Source of the DNA: Pseudogymnoascus destructans
Taxonomy: Eukaryota; Ascomycota; Leotiomycetes; Thelebolales; Thelebolaceae
Length of the DNA: 64,000 bases
Assembly (NCBI RefSeq): GCF_001641265.1
Contig: NW_020167526.1
Span: forward strand, 744,001-808,000
Direction of reading: 5' to 3'
The translations under genes were made by a program, and so were the position numbers. Within the stretch, counting starts at the first letter, position 1, and every line of letters begins with the position of its first letter. The notes under the pieces were generated by a model. It worked only from the letters and a program-made list of their open reading frames with translations. It did not search any database and was not told the DNA's origin. Positions 50,310 to 60,678 of this stretch are shown here, one piece after another.

Positions 50310-52307
50310 CTATATACTATTACCAACAGTGTCTGCTCTTGCTCGCTTCCTTCGTGGCCTCTCAACTCGTGGCCTCTCAACTAAAGCTATTTCTGTACGA
50401 GTAGCTAGACCTGATAAATTACCACAGTCGTGGTCATCATTATGACAGTGTACGCCACACCCCTTTACTTCCTTATAACACCGACACCTCTTTGAATTGC
50501 ATTGACCCTTACATTGACATGATATTCCAACCCATGCACTTGTAGAAGCCTCTCTAGCTGCAAGTGCAAGTGTTACTTGCTTTGTAGAAGTAGGAATAGT
50601 AATATCAGACCAAAGAGCTTGCTCTACAGCTTGAAGTGATTTTGTAGGTATAAGGCGTTGTATAATACCAGAGAGTGTTATAACCTGATACCGGTGTGGA
50701 TAGGGCTCTTCTAAAATGCGTGCAAAGAGCCTCTTATTATCAGTTGAGGTTCTATCCTCTCGAGGAACCTTGATAGAGACTATAGCTCCAATATCGAAGT
50801 GTTGGATATTATGCCTCTTACTATACTTTTGTATCATAAGAACCCTTGCCTTTTGAGTTGCTACTGTAGCCCGCTCAATTATAGAATCAATGGGGGCTCT
50901 AAGCTCAGTTCTAGGCTGGGCTGCTACTCGACTCCGGCTCCCACGCCGGAGCTCAGAATGAAGCTGCTCTTGCGCTTGCTCGGAATTGATCGATTCGGCC
51001 AGCTCAGAATTGAGTGAGGGTGAGAGTGCTCGCTCGGAATTGGGTGAGAGCGCTAGCTTAGAATTGAGTGAGAATGCTCGCTCGGAATTGGGTAGGAGCG
51101 CCAGCTCAGAATTGAGCGAGAGAAGTAGCTCAGAATTGATTGAGAGCGCCAGCTCAGAATTGATCGAGGGTGCCAGCTCAGAATTGATCAATAGCGCTAG
51201 CTCAGAATTGATCGATAGCGCCAGCTCAGAATTGATCGAGAGCTCTCGCTCTTGCTGGAGCTCACTCTCAAGAATCGGTGCCATCGTTGGGTCTTCCTGC
51301 TCAACTCCAATTGAGAGATCCTTCCGCGCCTGGCTATTAAGCCAGTTAATATGAGAGCTCCTATCTCGGAATAGTAGCTCAGCTGGTGCACATCCAATTG
51401 TCGAGTGGATTTGAGTATTCATTGCAAGCATAACCTCAAGTAGCCCATCCTTCCACTCCATAGATCCATGATCCATTTTCCATGCTCGTAGCTTTGCTTC
51501 AACAACCCCATTGGCTTGCTCAACTAGGCCTTGTGTCTGTGGTGACCGTGGTGCTCCATTTATCACTTGAATTCCATACTTGCGTAGTAGGATAAGTAGG
51601 GCTCCCTTGAATTCCTTTCCGTTATCAGCTTGCATAATCTTTGGAGGTAAGAAAGCTGCGATAAATTGAGCAAAGCAGTCTGCAATTGGCCCTGTGTGCT
51701 TGCTCTTTAATGGGTATAGCTGTGTATACTTTGAGAAATGATCCTTTATATGCAGAATCCATTTATATTGCCCTGAAGGCTCATGGCGCATATCAATTAG
51801 ATCAATTTGAACCCGCTCCCACGCTCGCCCACTTATAATAGGGACTAACGGAGCTTTTGTAGTAGATGGTCGATTTAGAGTACAGTTCTTACACCGCTTT
51901 ATAATGAACTCTACTTCTTCTCTCTTTAGTCCATAGAACTTTTGTTGTATGATATTCCATGTTTTTGTACGGCCTGCATGTAGGAGTTGTAGGTGTTCGT
52001 TGATAATAGTATCAAATGCATCGCTCTCAAGAATTACACATCGTGGGTTTTGAAACCTAGTAGTAGGCTTATAGTAGAGCTTATTATGTAGAAGCATAAA
52101 CTCTGTTTGCGCACGATGCTTAAGTCGTGATTCAATAGGATTTGCAGGTTTCATCGATGGGTTCTGAAGATAGAGGAGTAATTGACGGTATTTTAAGTAG
52201 TCTATCCGCTCTCTATTACTATAGCTAAAGCTATGAATATAGGTTTGAAAAGCAGTGCGCACATCCTGAGGAAATGGATTAATCTGTGCAATAGTAGGGT
52301 CTTCCAT
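50310..52307 (-). CDS. Ginger-type transposase: H2C2-integrase core, octapeptide repeats, CXC domain
   Basis: An uninterrupted 665-residue protein. An H2C2 zinc-binding segment (His 105, His 110, Cys 139, Cys 142) is followed by an rve integrase core with QIDLIDM (Asp 169), MQADNGKEF (Asp 228) and GLVEQANG (Glu 263). Residues 356-450 hold about a dozen octapeptides of the type SINSELAL. A region around 500-555 (FDIGAIVSIKVPREDRT..) resembles the post-integrase fold of Ginger/Gypsy integrases. A tesmin/TSO1-like CXC domain follows (597-628: CQCKGQCNSKRCRCYKE..CGVHCHNDDHDC), then a basic, NLS-like PRRKRARA. This layout matches animal KRBA2/Ginger-type proteins from general knowledge. It probably catalyses cut-and-paste of its own element. 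The frame is open and all catalytic residues are present, so it may be active. Confidence 0.88.
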   Translation of the reverse strand: MEDPTIAQINPFPQDVRTAFQTYIHSFSYSNRERIDYLKYRQLLLYLQNPSMKPANPIESRLKHRAQTEFMLLHNKLYYKPTTRFQNPRCVILESDAFDTIINEHLQLLHAGRTKTWNIIQQKFYGLKREEVEFIIKRCKNCTLNRPSTTKAPLVPIISGRAWERVQIDLIDMRHEPSGQYKWILHIKDHFSKYTQLYPLKSKHTGPIADCFAQFIAAFLPPKIMQADNGKEFKGALLILLRKYGIQVINGAPRSPQTQGLVEQANGVVEAKLRAWKMDHGSMEWKDGLLEVMLAMNTQIHSTIGCAPAELLFRDRSSHINWLNSQARKDLSIGVEQEDPTMAPILESELQQERELSINSELALSINSELALLINSELAPSINSELALSINSELLLSLNSELALLPNSERAFSLNSKLALSPNSERALSPSLNSELAESINSEQAQEQLHSELRRGSRSRVAAQPRTELRAPIDSIIERATVATQKARVLMIQKYSKRHNIQHFDIGAIVSIKVPREDRTSTDNKRLFARILEEPYPHRYQVITLSGIIQRLIPTKSLQAVEQALWSDITIPTSTKQVTLALAAREASTSAWVGISCQCKGQCNSKRCRCYKEVKGCGVHCHNDDHDCGNLSGLATRTEIALVERPRVERPRRKRARADTVGNSI
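50960..51245. repeat. 24-bp minisatellite inside the Ginger-like gene
   Basis: CAGCTCAGAATTGATCGAGG-type units of 24 bp, in frame, encode the SINSELAL octapeptides. Several units differ by substitutions. Length variation between copies or strains would be expected. Confidence 0.85.
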
Positions 52308-52533
52308 ATTGATGAAGTTGATATAATAGATCTATCTACAATATCTATACTATATTACCCCGCATAGGTTGGGCATCATTCGCGGTTGGGCCGGCCCATT
52401 CGCGAATAGGCTGGCCCGCTCGCGGAGGTTCATATTCGTGGTTGGGCTGGCCCATTCGCGAATATGAATTATTCGCGACTGGGCCGGAACATATTTTATA
52501 TAATGACTTATTTTCCATGTGTAATTTGTAGTA

Positions 52534-54393
52534 ACGTACATGTATAGCGAAAGCGCCAAACAAGCGAAAGCGCCAAAATTATCTACCCTCACGACAAACA
52601 TTGCGATAAATCTACCACAACATTAGAAATCAATTGAAACTACTCGGAGTCCTCTTCCTCGGAGGTGTCTATTACAATCTGACACGTGCGCGCATTGTGC
52701 CCAGTCTCACCACACTTGCCACAGCGACGGGCACGGGTTTCTTCCCTTGGCTTCCGACCACGGCTTGCCCTTATTTCCTGCTCTACCTGCTGCACAACAT
52801 CCCTCTCATCCTGTAGCTCTTGCGCCCCTTGTTGACTAAGTGATCCTCCTTGCTGTAGTCGTGTTTTCCTAGCTCTCCGGCGCTTGCTTAGTACTTCATT
52901 TGCCTGTCGTAGGTTTCGGTTCTCTCCCTTTAGCAGTGCTAATTGATGCATTATTTGCGATGCACCCTTTGTAAACTGGTCAACAGCTGCATAGATTGAG
53001 GTTGGAGAGCTATTTTGATGGCGTGAAATCCGAGTTTTAATAAATGTAGACTGTGACATAGCTTCAATTGGGTTGTTTGGTGTCTGAGAAACCCAAGGTT
53101 GAGCAGTACCTGGGCGGGAGCTTGGAGGCGTTGGTGTCCTTAACTTAAGATCAAGTGTAGATATCACTCTCTCAGGGTCAAATGGAAGAAGCCCTGCCCC
53201 TCGGAACCCGCCTCGAATGTTACTTTCCGTCATTGTAGTGTTAAATGCAGCGTGGAAGGCAGGAAAGAAGTCATCCTTTGTAATATGAGAAATATGAGCC
53301 TGCATCATATCTTCAATTTGCCGACCGTAAGCTCTCTTTAATGGGCCAAAACAGCCAACATCAAGTGGTTGGAGTATATGGGAAGAGTGAGCAGGCATAC
53401 AAAGCGTAATAATGTTGTGTTCTTTGCAGTACTCCTCAAACTTGTCTGAGTGGTGGCTCTCATGACCATCAAGGACTAACAAGCGATAACCACCAACACT
53501 CCGGGGCTTTGTGTGCTTCTCAAAATGCTGAATCCAATCCATACCTCTCTCGTTTGTAGTCCAGCCATTTTCAGTAACAGAAATCACCCAATCGCTTGAA
53601 AATCCACTATTCTCATACCAAGATGTAAGGTGGTTTTTGCCTGCAACAATGATAAATGGTGGTACTGCCCAACCTTGAGAACTAACGCCTTGGATTACTG
53701 TAACCCATTCCCGATTACCAGGCTGTACCTTCTTTGCTTTTGCCCGCCCGTCTGAGCTTGTTACAACCATAGCAGTTGAGATAACGCCCATCATAAACCC
53801 AGTCTCATCAAAGTTGTAGATATCTGCTTCATCGATACCATATTTTGCAATTGTGTTACGCACAAGCTCAAACCAGCCATTAATAACTTCTGGATCTTCG
53901 CACTTAGCCCTCTGGTAGTCGTATTTGCGCTGAAAGCGTGTCTGGAGCTCTACACGCCGCTTAACAAAGTTTGAAGCCCAACGCGACCCAACGCGTGACG
54001 CGTCGCGTGTTGCAAGTAGTCGACTTGCCATATCTTCAACAACAGACAGCCGAGGAGGAAACCCTTTGGCAGCTAGGTCGAGTATATACTGAACAAGGAC
54101 GGACTCCTCTAGGTTAGTTAATTTCCGTGAGTTGGCTTGGATATCGCGTCGTGAAGGTACACCTTCTAGACGACGACCTAGCTTGCGGTGGTCCACAGAA
54201 TAGATCCTAGCAGCAACTCGAAGGCGTAACTTTGGGTCGCTTTGCATAGCCTGGATAGCTAGCACTAATTGGCTTTCATCGTTTTTATGGGGCATGTTTT
54301 GTTGTTGAGGAATTTAACATTTAGTTGGGGGGTTTGGTCACCGCATCATTTTGGCGCTTTCGCTTGTTTGGCGCTTTCGCTATACATGTACGT
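52534..54393 (-). mobile_element. Complete pogo/Fot-like DNA transposon (copy 5)
   Basis: An 1,860-bp element with ends ACGTACATGTATAGCGAAAG and the doubled CGAAAGCGCCAAA motif, flanked by TA at 52532-52533 and 54394-54395. Same subfamily as the partial copy at 1-296. It was inserted between the Ginger-like element and the hAT relic. Confidence 0.93.
52640..54295 (-). CDS. pogo/Fot1-type DDE transposase, intact
   Basis: 551 residues without interruption, starting MPHKNDESQLVLAI. It has the helix-turn-helix N-terminus, Tc5/CENP-B-type region, DDE_1 domain (YNFDETGFMMG, LVLDGHESH, QPLDVGCF), basic coiled-coil (SKRRRARKTR), zinc knuckle and acidic tail. It is closely related to the 2308-3963 protein but a distinct subfamily, matching the different repeat motif at the element ends. 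Potentially active. Confidence 0.92.
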   Translation of the reverse strand: MPHKNDESQLVLAIQAMQSDPKLRLRVAARIYSVDHRKLGRRLEGVPSRRDIQANSRKLTNLEESVLVQYILDLAAKGFPPRLSVVEDMASRLLATRDASRVGSRWASNFVKRRVELQTRFQRKYDYQRAKCEDPEVINGWFELVRNTIAKYGIDEADIYNFDETGFMMGVISTAMVVTSSDGRAKAKKVQPGNREWVTVIQGVSSQGWAVPPFIIVAGKNHLTSWYENSGFSSDWVISVTENGWTTNERGMDWIQHFEKHTKPRSVGGYRLLVLDGHESHHSDKFEEYCKEHNIITLCMPAHSSHILQPLDVGCFGPLKRAYGRQIEDMMQAHISHITKDDFFPAFHAAFNTTMTESNIRGGFRGAGLLPFDPERVISTLDLKLRTPTPPSSRPGTAQPWVSQTPNNPIEAMSQSTFIKTRISRHQNSSPTSIYAAVDQFTKGASQIMHQLALLKGENRNLRQANEVLSKRRRARKTRLQQGGSLSQQGAQELQDERDVVQQVEQEIRASRGRKPREETRARRCGKCGETGHNARTCQIVIDTSEEEDSE

Positions 54394-54417
54394 TAGATGC
54401 AATTACTATAATTATTA

Positions 54418-57345
54418 CTATAGATCTATATTACGCCATGACTCCCGGATTTCCCGACCAGACCGGGACTTGTTACGGACTTGGCTTAACTCAATTGTTT
54501 CGACCATTTCCCTATAAGGTGACTGGGCCCTATTGTCCTCCTTTGGCCTTGTAAGTGAAGGTAGGGTGTAATCACACCCGTCGTGGCTTGGGGGTAGCCC
54601 CTCTACATCTTCTGGCTCTGAATCAATTAAGTCAAAGGTTGATGTATTAGCCTGACTTGAGTAACGAACTTGGCGGCATTGCCCTTGGCAGTAGGACTGT
54701 GATTGCTGTACCCTTTGTAATGGACGGCCTCGTCGCGATTGAATAAAATCAAACCGGTCCTGGTTCCGCTTTGTCCTATCATAGGTATTTGGCTGCCTTG
54801 GGCTTCAGTCTGGAATATACTGTAGCGTCATCTTCTCTTGGATATTGTCAATTAGAGCATGATACTCAAACAATATTTCCTCATCATTCATATAAGTTGA
54901 ATCAATGATATCTGTAACAGAGTAGTGTTCAAATAGCTGTTCCCATTCAATCTTCTGGCAGTAGAAGACAAGCATAATTCCCCGTATTGTATCAGGGGTC
55001 ATTTGATTGCGCTTATAATTACAGACAGCGCAGGCAGTACTAAAGACTCGCTCAACAAGAGCTTCTGAAGCAGGAATACAAAGTATATCCCGGGCCATAG
55101 CAGCAAGTCCAGGGAATAGTCTTTCGTTCTCTTTCCACCATTTTAATGGTGGCTGATGGGAGGGTGCTAATAAAAGTTAGTAGTGATTACTATAATTATT
55201 ACTATAAACTTACGGAGGGCAAGGTATCGCTCAATCTCTCCTCCTTGATCTTCATTTTGACTAATGGAATTATAGCTCCGCTTCCGATTTAACATTAGAG
55301 CCATTGGGTCCTTGTCTAGTTCCATGTAGTTTGACTGGTGCTGCTTCGATCTTTCTTGGTTTGCGTAATGTTGTGTGTATAACGCCCGGAATTCCTTCTC
55401 AAAATGCCCCCGCCAGTTTTTATTAGGATTCAACCAACAATAATCAGGGTTAAAACGTCCATCTTTAACCGTGGAGATAGAATAGCACCAAAAGCGTAGA
55501 AGTTACCAATACCTGTACAAGATAAGCTATAATACTTATCAAGCTTTTGTACAGCTTTATCAATAGCTTTTAAGAGCTTTGGAATCCATGGATCTTGTAA
55601 TGGTTTAAGCTGGCGGGTACACTCCTCAAGCCCTTCAAATAGCTCATCATATGCTGGGAGAACAAAGCCTAGTCGTGCACCACTTGCTATACCTATATTT
55701 GAAGTCCAGAAGCTAAACTGGCGAGTAACATCAATAAGGTAGGTGATATGTTTCCACCCTTCCGAAGTAATATGGAAGATAATAGCTGGAGTAAACTCAG
55801 TTGTAAACTTATTTACTGCTTCCTGGAGTAGGACCGCTCGTAGCATCATATGTAGTGTTGAATCCCACCGGGTTGACACATCTTGGATAAGTCGTAGGAC
55901 TTTTGCTCCATCTTTAATGCATTGTCTTTGAATTCCCATAAATCGCTCTCTTCGCTGTGAGCTAGAATTCACAAAGACAGCTAGCTTCTGAAGCTAGTAT
56001 AGTATTAGTTGTGATTACTATAATGATTACTATAAACATACCTTGGCAAGTGTCCATGGAAGGCCCTTTTCCTTACTTAGATCTTTGAGTTCGTCTACTG
56101 AATTGTCATCCCAGTCAATCTGTAGCTCTGAGTTTGATGGGTTTAATCGAATTGACCCAAGGAGAGCCTTCTGTGCAAGCTGAACAATATGTGCAAAGCA
56201 TGGGATATGATGAATACGTCCATCATGGTATCTTGTTGGCTCAGATGATAACTCAGCTATCATATCGTTGATAATTGCCATCATTGAAGTATTGTTCTTG
56301 CATTATCAGTTGTAATGCAATGAACTCTACCATCTAGGTGATATTGAGATATAACACGCTGAACAATAGTCGCAAGGTCTTTCCCAGTATGGGCTCCATC
56401 GAGATACTCAAATCCAATTAGAGCTTCACGGTATTACCATTTCTCAGTGATGAATGTAGCCATAATACCCATGAAGGAGTGTCTTGTTCCAGGGCTAGAC
56501 CAATTGTCAAGGGATAATGCACACCTCGACCCAGGAGCAAGACCATGAAGGGCAATCTGTTGTGCATTACCTACCATAACATCAAGGCGCCGCCGTAGGG
56601 TTGTTGGTGAAGGAAGTGGATATTTCTGGTTCTGCCATAGTGCCATCTCCCTCCATATAGGATTCTCAACTGATCGGAATGATATGTTTAGGGATACCAC
56701 AGTCTCAAGAACAAAACTGTAGAAAGCTTCCCTTGGATCATCTTCTGGTTGGCGCATAGTCTAAATAATAGTTAGGCATATTTTATAGTAATAAGTATAG
56801 TAATCATGCTTACTGGTAATGATCCTGAAAGGCGGAGCTTGGATTGATGTAGTGTAGAAGTGTGAGATGATTTCCTCAAACATCCAGCTGATCGAAGATG
56901 GGAACTCATTGTGCTTGTCCCTGCACCCTTTACACTTAGGGTGATTGAGTATTCTAGAGCATTTCCGGCAAATAACAATTGGCTCTCCAGTTGATTTCCG
57001 AGCACCTTGGTCGAAGTCTCTCCATACATTTGAAGTCCTAGCTGTTGACCCCCAATTGATTTGCTTATCAGTACTTAGAAACAGATTTGGTTGCTCTTTA
57101 TACCAGGACTGATGATGCCACCAGTCATTGAATAGTTCTGCTTTTGAAGGCATCCACTTTAGCACATTAAGACCTCGGATTGTAATTAGACCATCCCATT
57201 GGTCGCTTAGAGGCTGAGAGGACTCAACCTCAGGTGTTATGTTGCTTGATTGAGGATCATCGAGAGAAAATACATCACTATAGATATGTGTATGTATTGG
57301 TGAACTTAAAGATTGGCTATAAGACATAATATTTGAATATATCAC
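54418..57345 (-). pseudogene. hAT-type transposase with several lesions
   Basis: From ATG 57345 the protein has a BED-like zinc-binding segment (VICRKCSRILNHPKCKGC). An intron with donor GTAAGCATGATTACT (56813) is best closed at the AG before AAGATGATCC, which keeps the frame. Next come SLDNWSSPGTRHSFMGIMATFI, then a TAA (about 56436), HCITTDNAR, a frameshift (about 56285), CFAHIVQLAQKALLG, a second intron (about 56041-55993), DVSTRWDSTLHMMLRAV, a frameshift near 55430 and a third intron (about 55213-55167). The hAT dimerisation domain follows (ARDILCIPASEALVERVFSTACAVCNYKRNQMTPDT). A TGA at 54805 interrupts a C-terminal extension that continues in frame to 54418. Transposition activity is lost. 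Confidence 0.78.
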
Positions 57346-57609
57346 GATTATATTATTTCAAAGAAAATAAAACAACTGAATATTTCCTAGGAAATATATC
57401 TATCCTATACGTATCTCTCTATTTTGCTTGAATTTACTTAGTTATAATATCTTAAATTACTTATGGAGTATATTTTAATAGCAAGTTTCAGTAATATGGG
57501 TCTTTGAGAACAAGAGCCAATTATGGTAATATTTATAGTAAGCTATAGAACCATAGCGTTAGAAGTAGTGGATTGAGCTACCTGGACTATTCTAAAAGTA
57601 TGACTAGAT
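57346..57609. other. AT-rich flank between the hAT relic and gene X
   Basis: Contains TATAGTAAGCTATAG (about 57534) and other AT-rich short repeats. A hAT terminal repeat is expected here, but none could be paired. Confidence 0.35.
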
Positions 57610-57990
57610 CTACATATTGTAGAATTTGGCAAGAAGCTCTTCTGATTCCTTAGTAGGAGGTAACGTAGCCAACTTCTCGTCAGATGGCAAGACCCATTTG
57701 AAATCCACCAGCTCATCCTTCTCCCTCAGCATCTCCCAAGCCTTAAATGCACCAGTAGCATCTTCATCCAATTGAAATCCATGCTGAGTAGTGTCGTACC
57801 CATCAGGGTACCAATCAGCAGGTCCGGGAAGAGAAACCTGCCAATCCTTAAAAAATTCCATGACGCGAAGTTCCTCCAGACAGCTAATTGAAGCTTCGTG
57901 AAATATAGGTGAGGAGGGATCTTCTCGTAGTAGATTCTGTACGTATGTGTTAGCTGATTACTATAGTGATAGTGACTCTTACCCAGTCTC

Positions 57991-59406
57991 TGTAATGGTG
58001 GGTGCACCAGATATGAGAATCTAGCCACCCAAGGAAGGGATGAATTTACTAAGACAACACACTGTCTTAGGAAACAGAGCCAAAGGGTTGTAGCTTAGAC
58101 TATTCCACAACGCAGCAATCAGGTGTATGATGTGGTGAAGTGGTTTAGACAAGTTGCAACAAATGTTGAGTCTGAGAACTCAGGGGTAAGTCAGAGGTTA
58201 GCACCTCACTGACTTTTCAAAAACAGAGAATAACAAGATCAATGCTTGGAAGCTTGGAAAAGACGTAGAAGTATGTGCTAGTCGATTTACTGTATTGCCT
58301 GCTTGCCCTTTCTTAAGGAAAGGGCAATCCTATTTATGCCAAAGGAGTGTAGTGTAACGCTGACTTCTAAACGATAGAAGGCACAGAGGTTCTCTTGCGT
58401 AAAGGTTTACTTATCAGAGGAGGCAGGGAATCAGACACAAAGACTTCAAGTAACACGTTACTAGTATATAACAAATACTGTATTGAGTTGAGCACGAAGC
58501 TCCTATCTAAGGAAATACTATCTACTTATATAGTGGCGTCGTGCCTAGTGGACTCTTGGGAACTCACTCGAGTCCTCGGAGTCCTGGACTCTTAGGATTC
58601 TTCTCATCATCCTGCGAGTCCGTCACGTGCCTAGTGGACTCCTGGGAACTCACTCGAGTCCTCGGAGTCCTGGACTCTTAGGACTCTTCTCATCATCCTG
58701 CGAGTCCGTCACGTGATACTTTCGGAACTACTATTCCCCGCTGCCCCTCCAGGTACCAGGGCCGGTCTCATGCGACCTCCCTCCTTCCTGTCCTGTAGTT
58801 GGCCAGCCTTCTTGTTCCGTCGTAACATGTAGTTCTCTCATTTTCCATGACTTTCCATGACTAACCAGGCTTGGTAAATGTATTAGAAATCAAGTGCGAC
58901 CCACAACTAGCTTGCTAATCATGTAGCGAATGTAAGAGAATCCCATAGAACCATCTCTTGGGTTCCTAGCCTATAGGAAGTGAAAAGGAGGTCCAAGGTC
59001 AGAGTACCTATAGATAAATTATGTCATAACTTAACCAATCTTGTGGGTAACTAAGGAGCAATGACGTGTAATGAATCATAGAGGGTTGTAGAAGCTTCTA
59101 GAGCTATCGTTCATGTTCCTAGGCCTCTAGTTGGTAGAGATATGCCATGTGGTAGTATTGGCCCACCCCCTTAAGGAGGAGATTTTCTTAATAACTTGTT
59201 CAATGAGTGTCCAAATGATATGCCGTGATGTATGTAGCATAAACAGATGTAGTAGAAGAGTTTGCAGCAATCGTTGAGTAGTATTGCTTCTGTTGTTGGT
59301 GTGATAAGCCAAGATATGTATGGTGACTTATAGGTTTGAGGAGGAGATTTCTAAGTTTGGTCTTGAGTTTGATAGCAAACTGAGTGCAACGAATGTCAGT
59401 ATGACA
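57991..59406 (-). mobile_element. Solo LTR-B (936 bp) containing a nested solo LTR-A
   Basis: TGTAATGGTGGGTGCACC...GTCAGTATGACA with TSD GTCTC at 57986-57990 and 59407-59411. Subtracting the 475-bp LTR-A and its 5-bp duplication leaves exactly 936 bp. It interrupts gene X. Confidence 0.93.
58353..58827 (-). mobile_element. Solo LTR-A (475 bp) nested in LTR-B
   Basis: 475 bp, TGTAACGCTG...CGTCGTAACA, TSD TGTAG at 58348-58352 and 58828-58832. LTR-B sequence is continuous on both sides (AAAGGAGTGTAG|TTCTCTCATT). LTR-A is therefore younger than this LTR-B. Confidence 0.93.
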
Positions 59407-60229
59407 GTCTCCTCATCAATTGCTGGGGGAAGGTTCTTGAGGAAGTCGGGATCCGTATTGACTTTGTTCATGAGCTTCAGAGTTGACTTGTATGCCGTCG
59501 ACCATTTGCGGCGCCAAATGGTGAAGGCAAGCTGCTCCACTCTCTGGGTCTATATTAGTATTAGTCCCCTAATAGTAGGGCTGATCATACCTTAGTTGAG
59601 GCTTCAGTCTGGGTCTCCACTTCCAGTTGGACCTTCTCAATCTCTTTAATCCCAATACCATTGGCCAACTCGTCAGCTCTCCACATAGCTTCCTGGGCAA
59701 CTTCATCGTCCTCATCTTCAGTTTCCCAGGCATGGTTGTTGTCATCCCACACTGCGTACGCTCCTCCACCTTCTCCAACCCCAAGGTGTTGTTGAACGAT
59801 AGAAGCATGGTTGCCATCCTGAATGCTATTTCCTGGCTACTATAATGATTACTATAACGTAGGAGAAGGGAGCTTACCGTCGGAGTCGCACCTCGTCCTT
59901 CTTAGACTGAACCTTCTCTTGTTGTTCAACTGGGCTAAGGGCTTTGAAAGCTTGTGTCTCCCGGATTTTCTTGATAGTGTATGCAGTAGCTGCTGTATCA
60001 GCCCTCTTTGCATTGTTGACCTTGAGTTCTTGTTCCGTCATGTTGTTGCAGTGGTTCTGTACACGCTTGGTGTTCTCGTTGGTCGACTTCTCAGTTGATT
60101 CTTTGCACTTTCCGACCATGGTGGGTGATGGGTGATTACTATAATGGTTACTATAAAGTAATTGATGGTAGGAGGGAGTAAAGACTTACCTTGGTGGTGG
60201 AGGGTGGGTGGGTGGACAGAAGAAGGCGA

Positions 60230-60620
60230 CTGTGGTGGTAGAAGCTCGGAAATCCAGAAGAAGGAAGCTCGGGGTGGTAGCAGAAGTAGGAAGCTCGGAA
60301 TGGTGGCAGAAGCTCAGAAATCCAGAAGTAGGAAGCTCGGAAATCCAGAAGAAGGAAGCTCGGGGTGGTAGCAGAAGGAGGAAGCTCGGAATGGTGGCAG
60401 AAGCTCAGAAATCCAGAAGTAGGAAGCTCAGAAATCCAGAAGAAGGAAGCTCGGGGTGGTAGCAGAAGTAGGAAGCTCGGAATGGTGGCAGAAGCTCAGA
60501 AATCCAGAAGTAGGAAGCTCAGAAATCCAGAAGAAGGAAGCTCGGGGTGGTAGCAGAAGTAGGAAGCTCGGGGTGGTGGCAGAAGTAGGAAGTTTGGGGT
60601 GGTGGCAGAAGCTTAGGATT
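60230..60620. repeat. 91-bp minisatellite between divergent genes X and Y
   Basis: The segment GGGGTGGTAGCAGAAG recurs at 60271, 60362, 60453 and 60544, exactly 91 bp apart, within arrays of GGAAGCTCGGAATGG and CTCAGAAATCCAGAAG subunits. It is open in one frame, but only because the unit length and base usage allow it. It lies in the shared upstream region of two divergent genes. Confidence 0.88.
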
Positions 60621-60678
60621 CCTATTGTTGTTGTGTATTGTTATGGTAGAATTCACTTAATACGCCTATTACCATATA

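Larger units (their letters stand above)
50166..52491 (-). mobile_element. Ginger-like DNA transposon with integrase-type transposase
   Basis: A 2,326-bp element with about 115-bp terminal inverted repeats, beginning TGTTCCGGCCCAGTCGCGAA at 50166 and ending with its complement at 52491. The repeats are rich in short inverted CGCGAAT/ATTCGCG and GGGCCGGCCC motifs. The 4-bp duplication TATT flanks it (50162-50165 and 52492-52495), which matches Ginger elements, whose Gypsy-like integrases make short duplications. No reverse transcriptase, gag or LTR is present. It encodes one intact gene. Confidence 0.88.
57610..60119 (-). pseudogene. Gene X: unclassified multi-exon gene, broken by nested LTRs
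   Basis: From ATG 60119: MVGKCKESTEKSTNENTKRV.., a charged helical protein (QEKVQSKKDEVRLRR). After an intron (about 59878-59834) comes GVGEGGGAYAVWDDNNHAWE followed by an acidic stretch and ANGIGIKEIEKVQLEVETQT. An intron (59590-59550) leads to TQRVEQLAFTIWRRKWSTAY and DFLKNLPPAIDEET. There an LTR-B with a nested LTR-A is inserted (57991-59406, TSD GTCTC). Beyond it an intron (GTAAGAGTCAC.., about 57980-57937) leads to a last exon with MEFFKDWQVSLPGPADWYPDGYD..LAKFYNM, ending 57610. Frames do not join perfectly at two introns, so the model is provisional. I do not recognise the protein. Confidence 0.45.
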
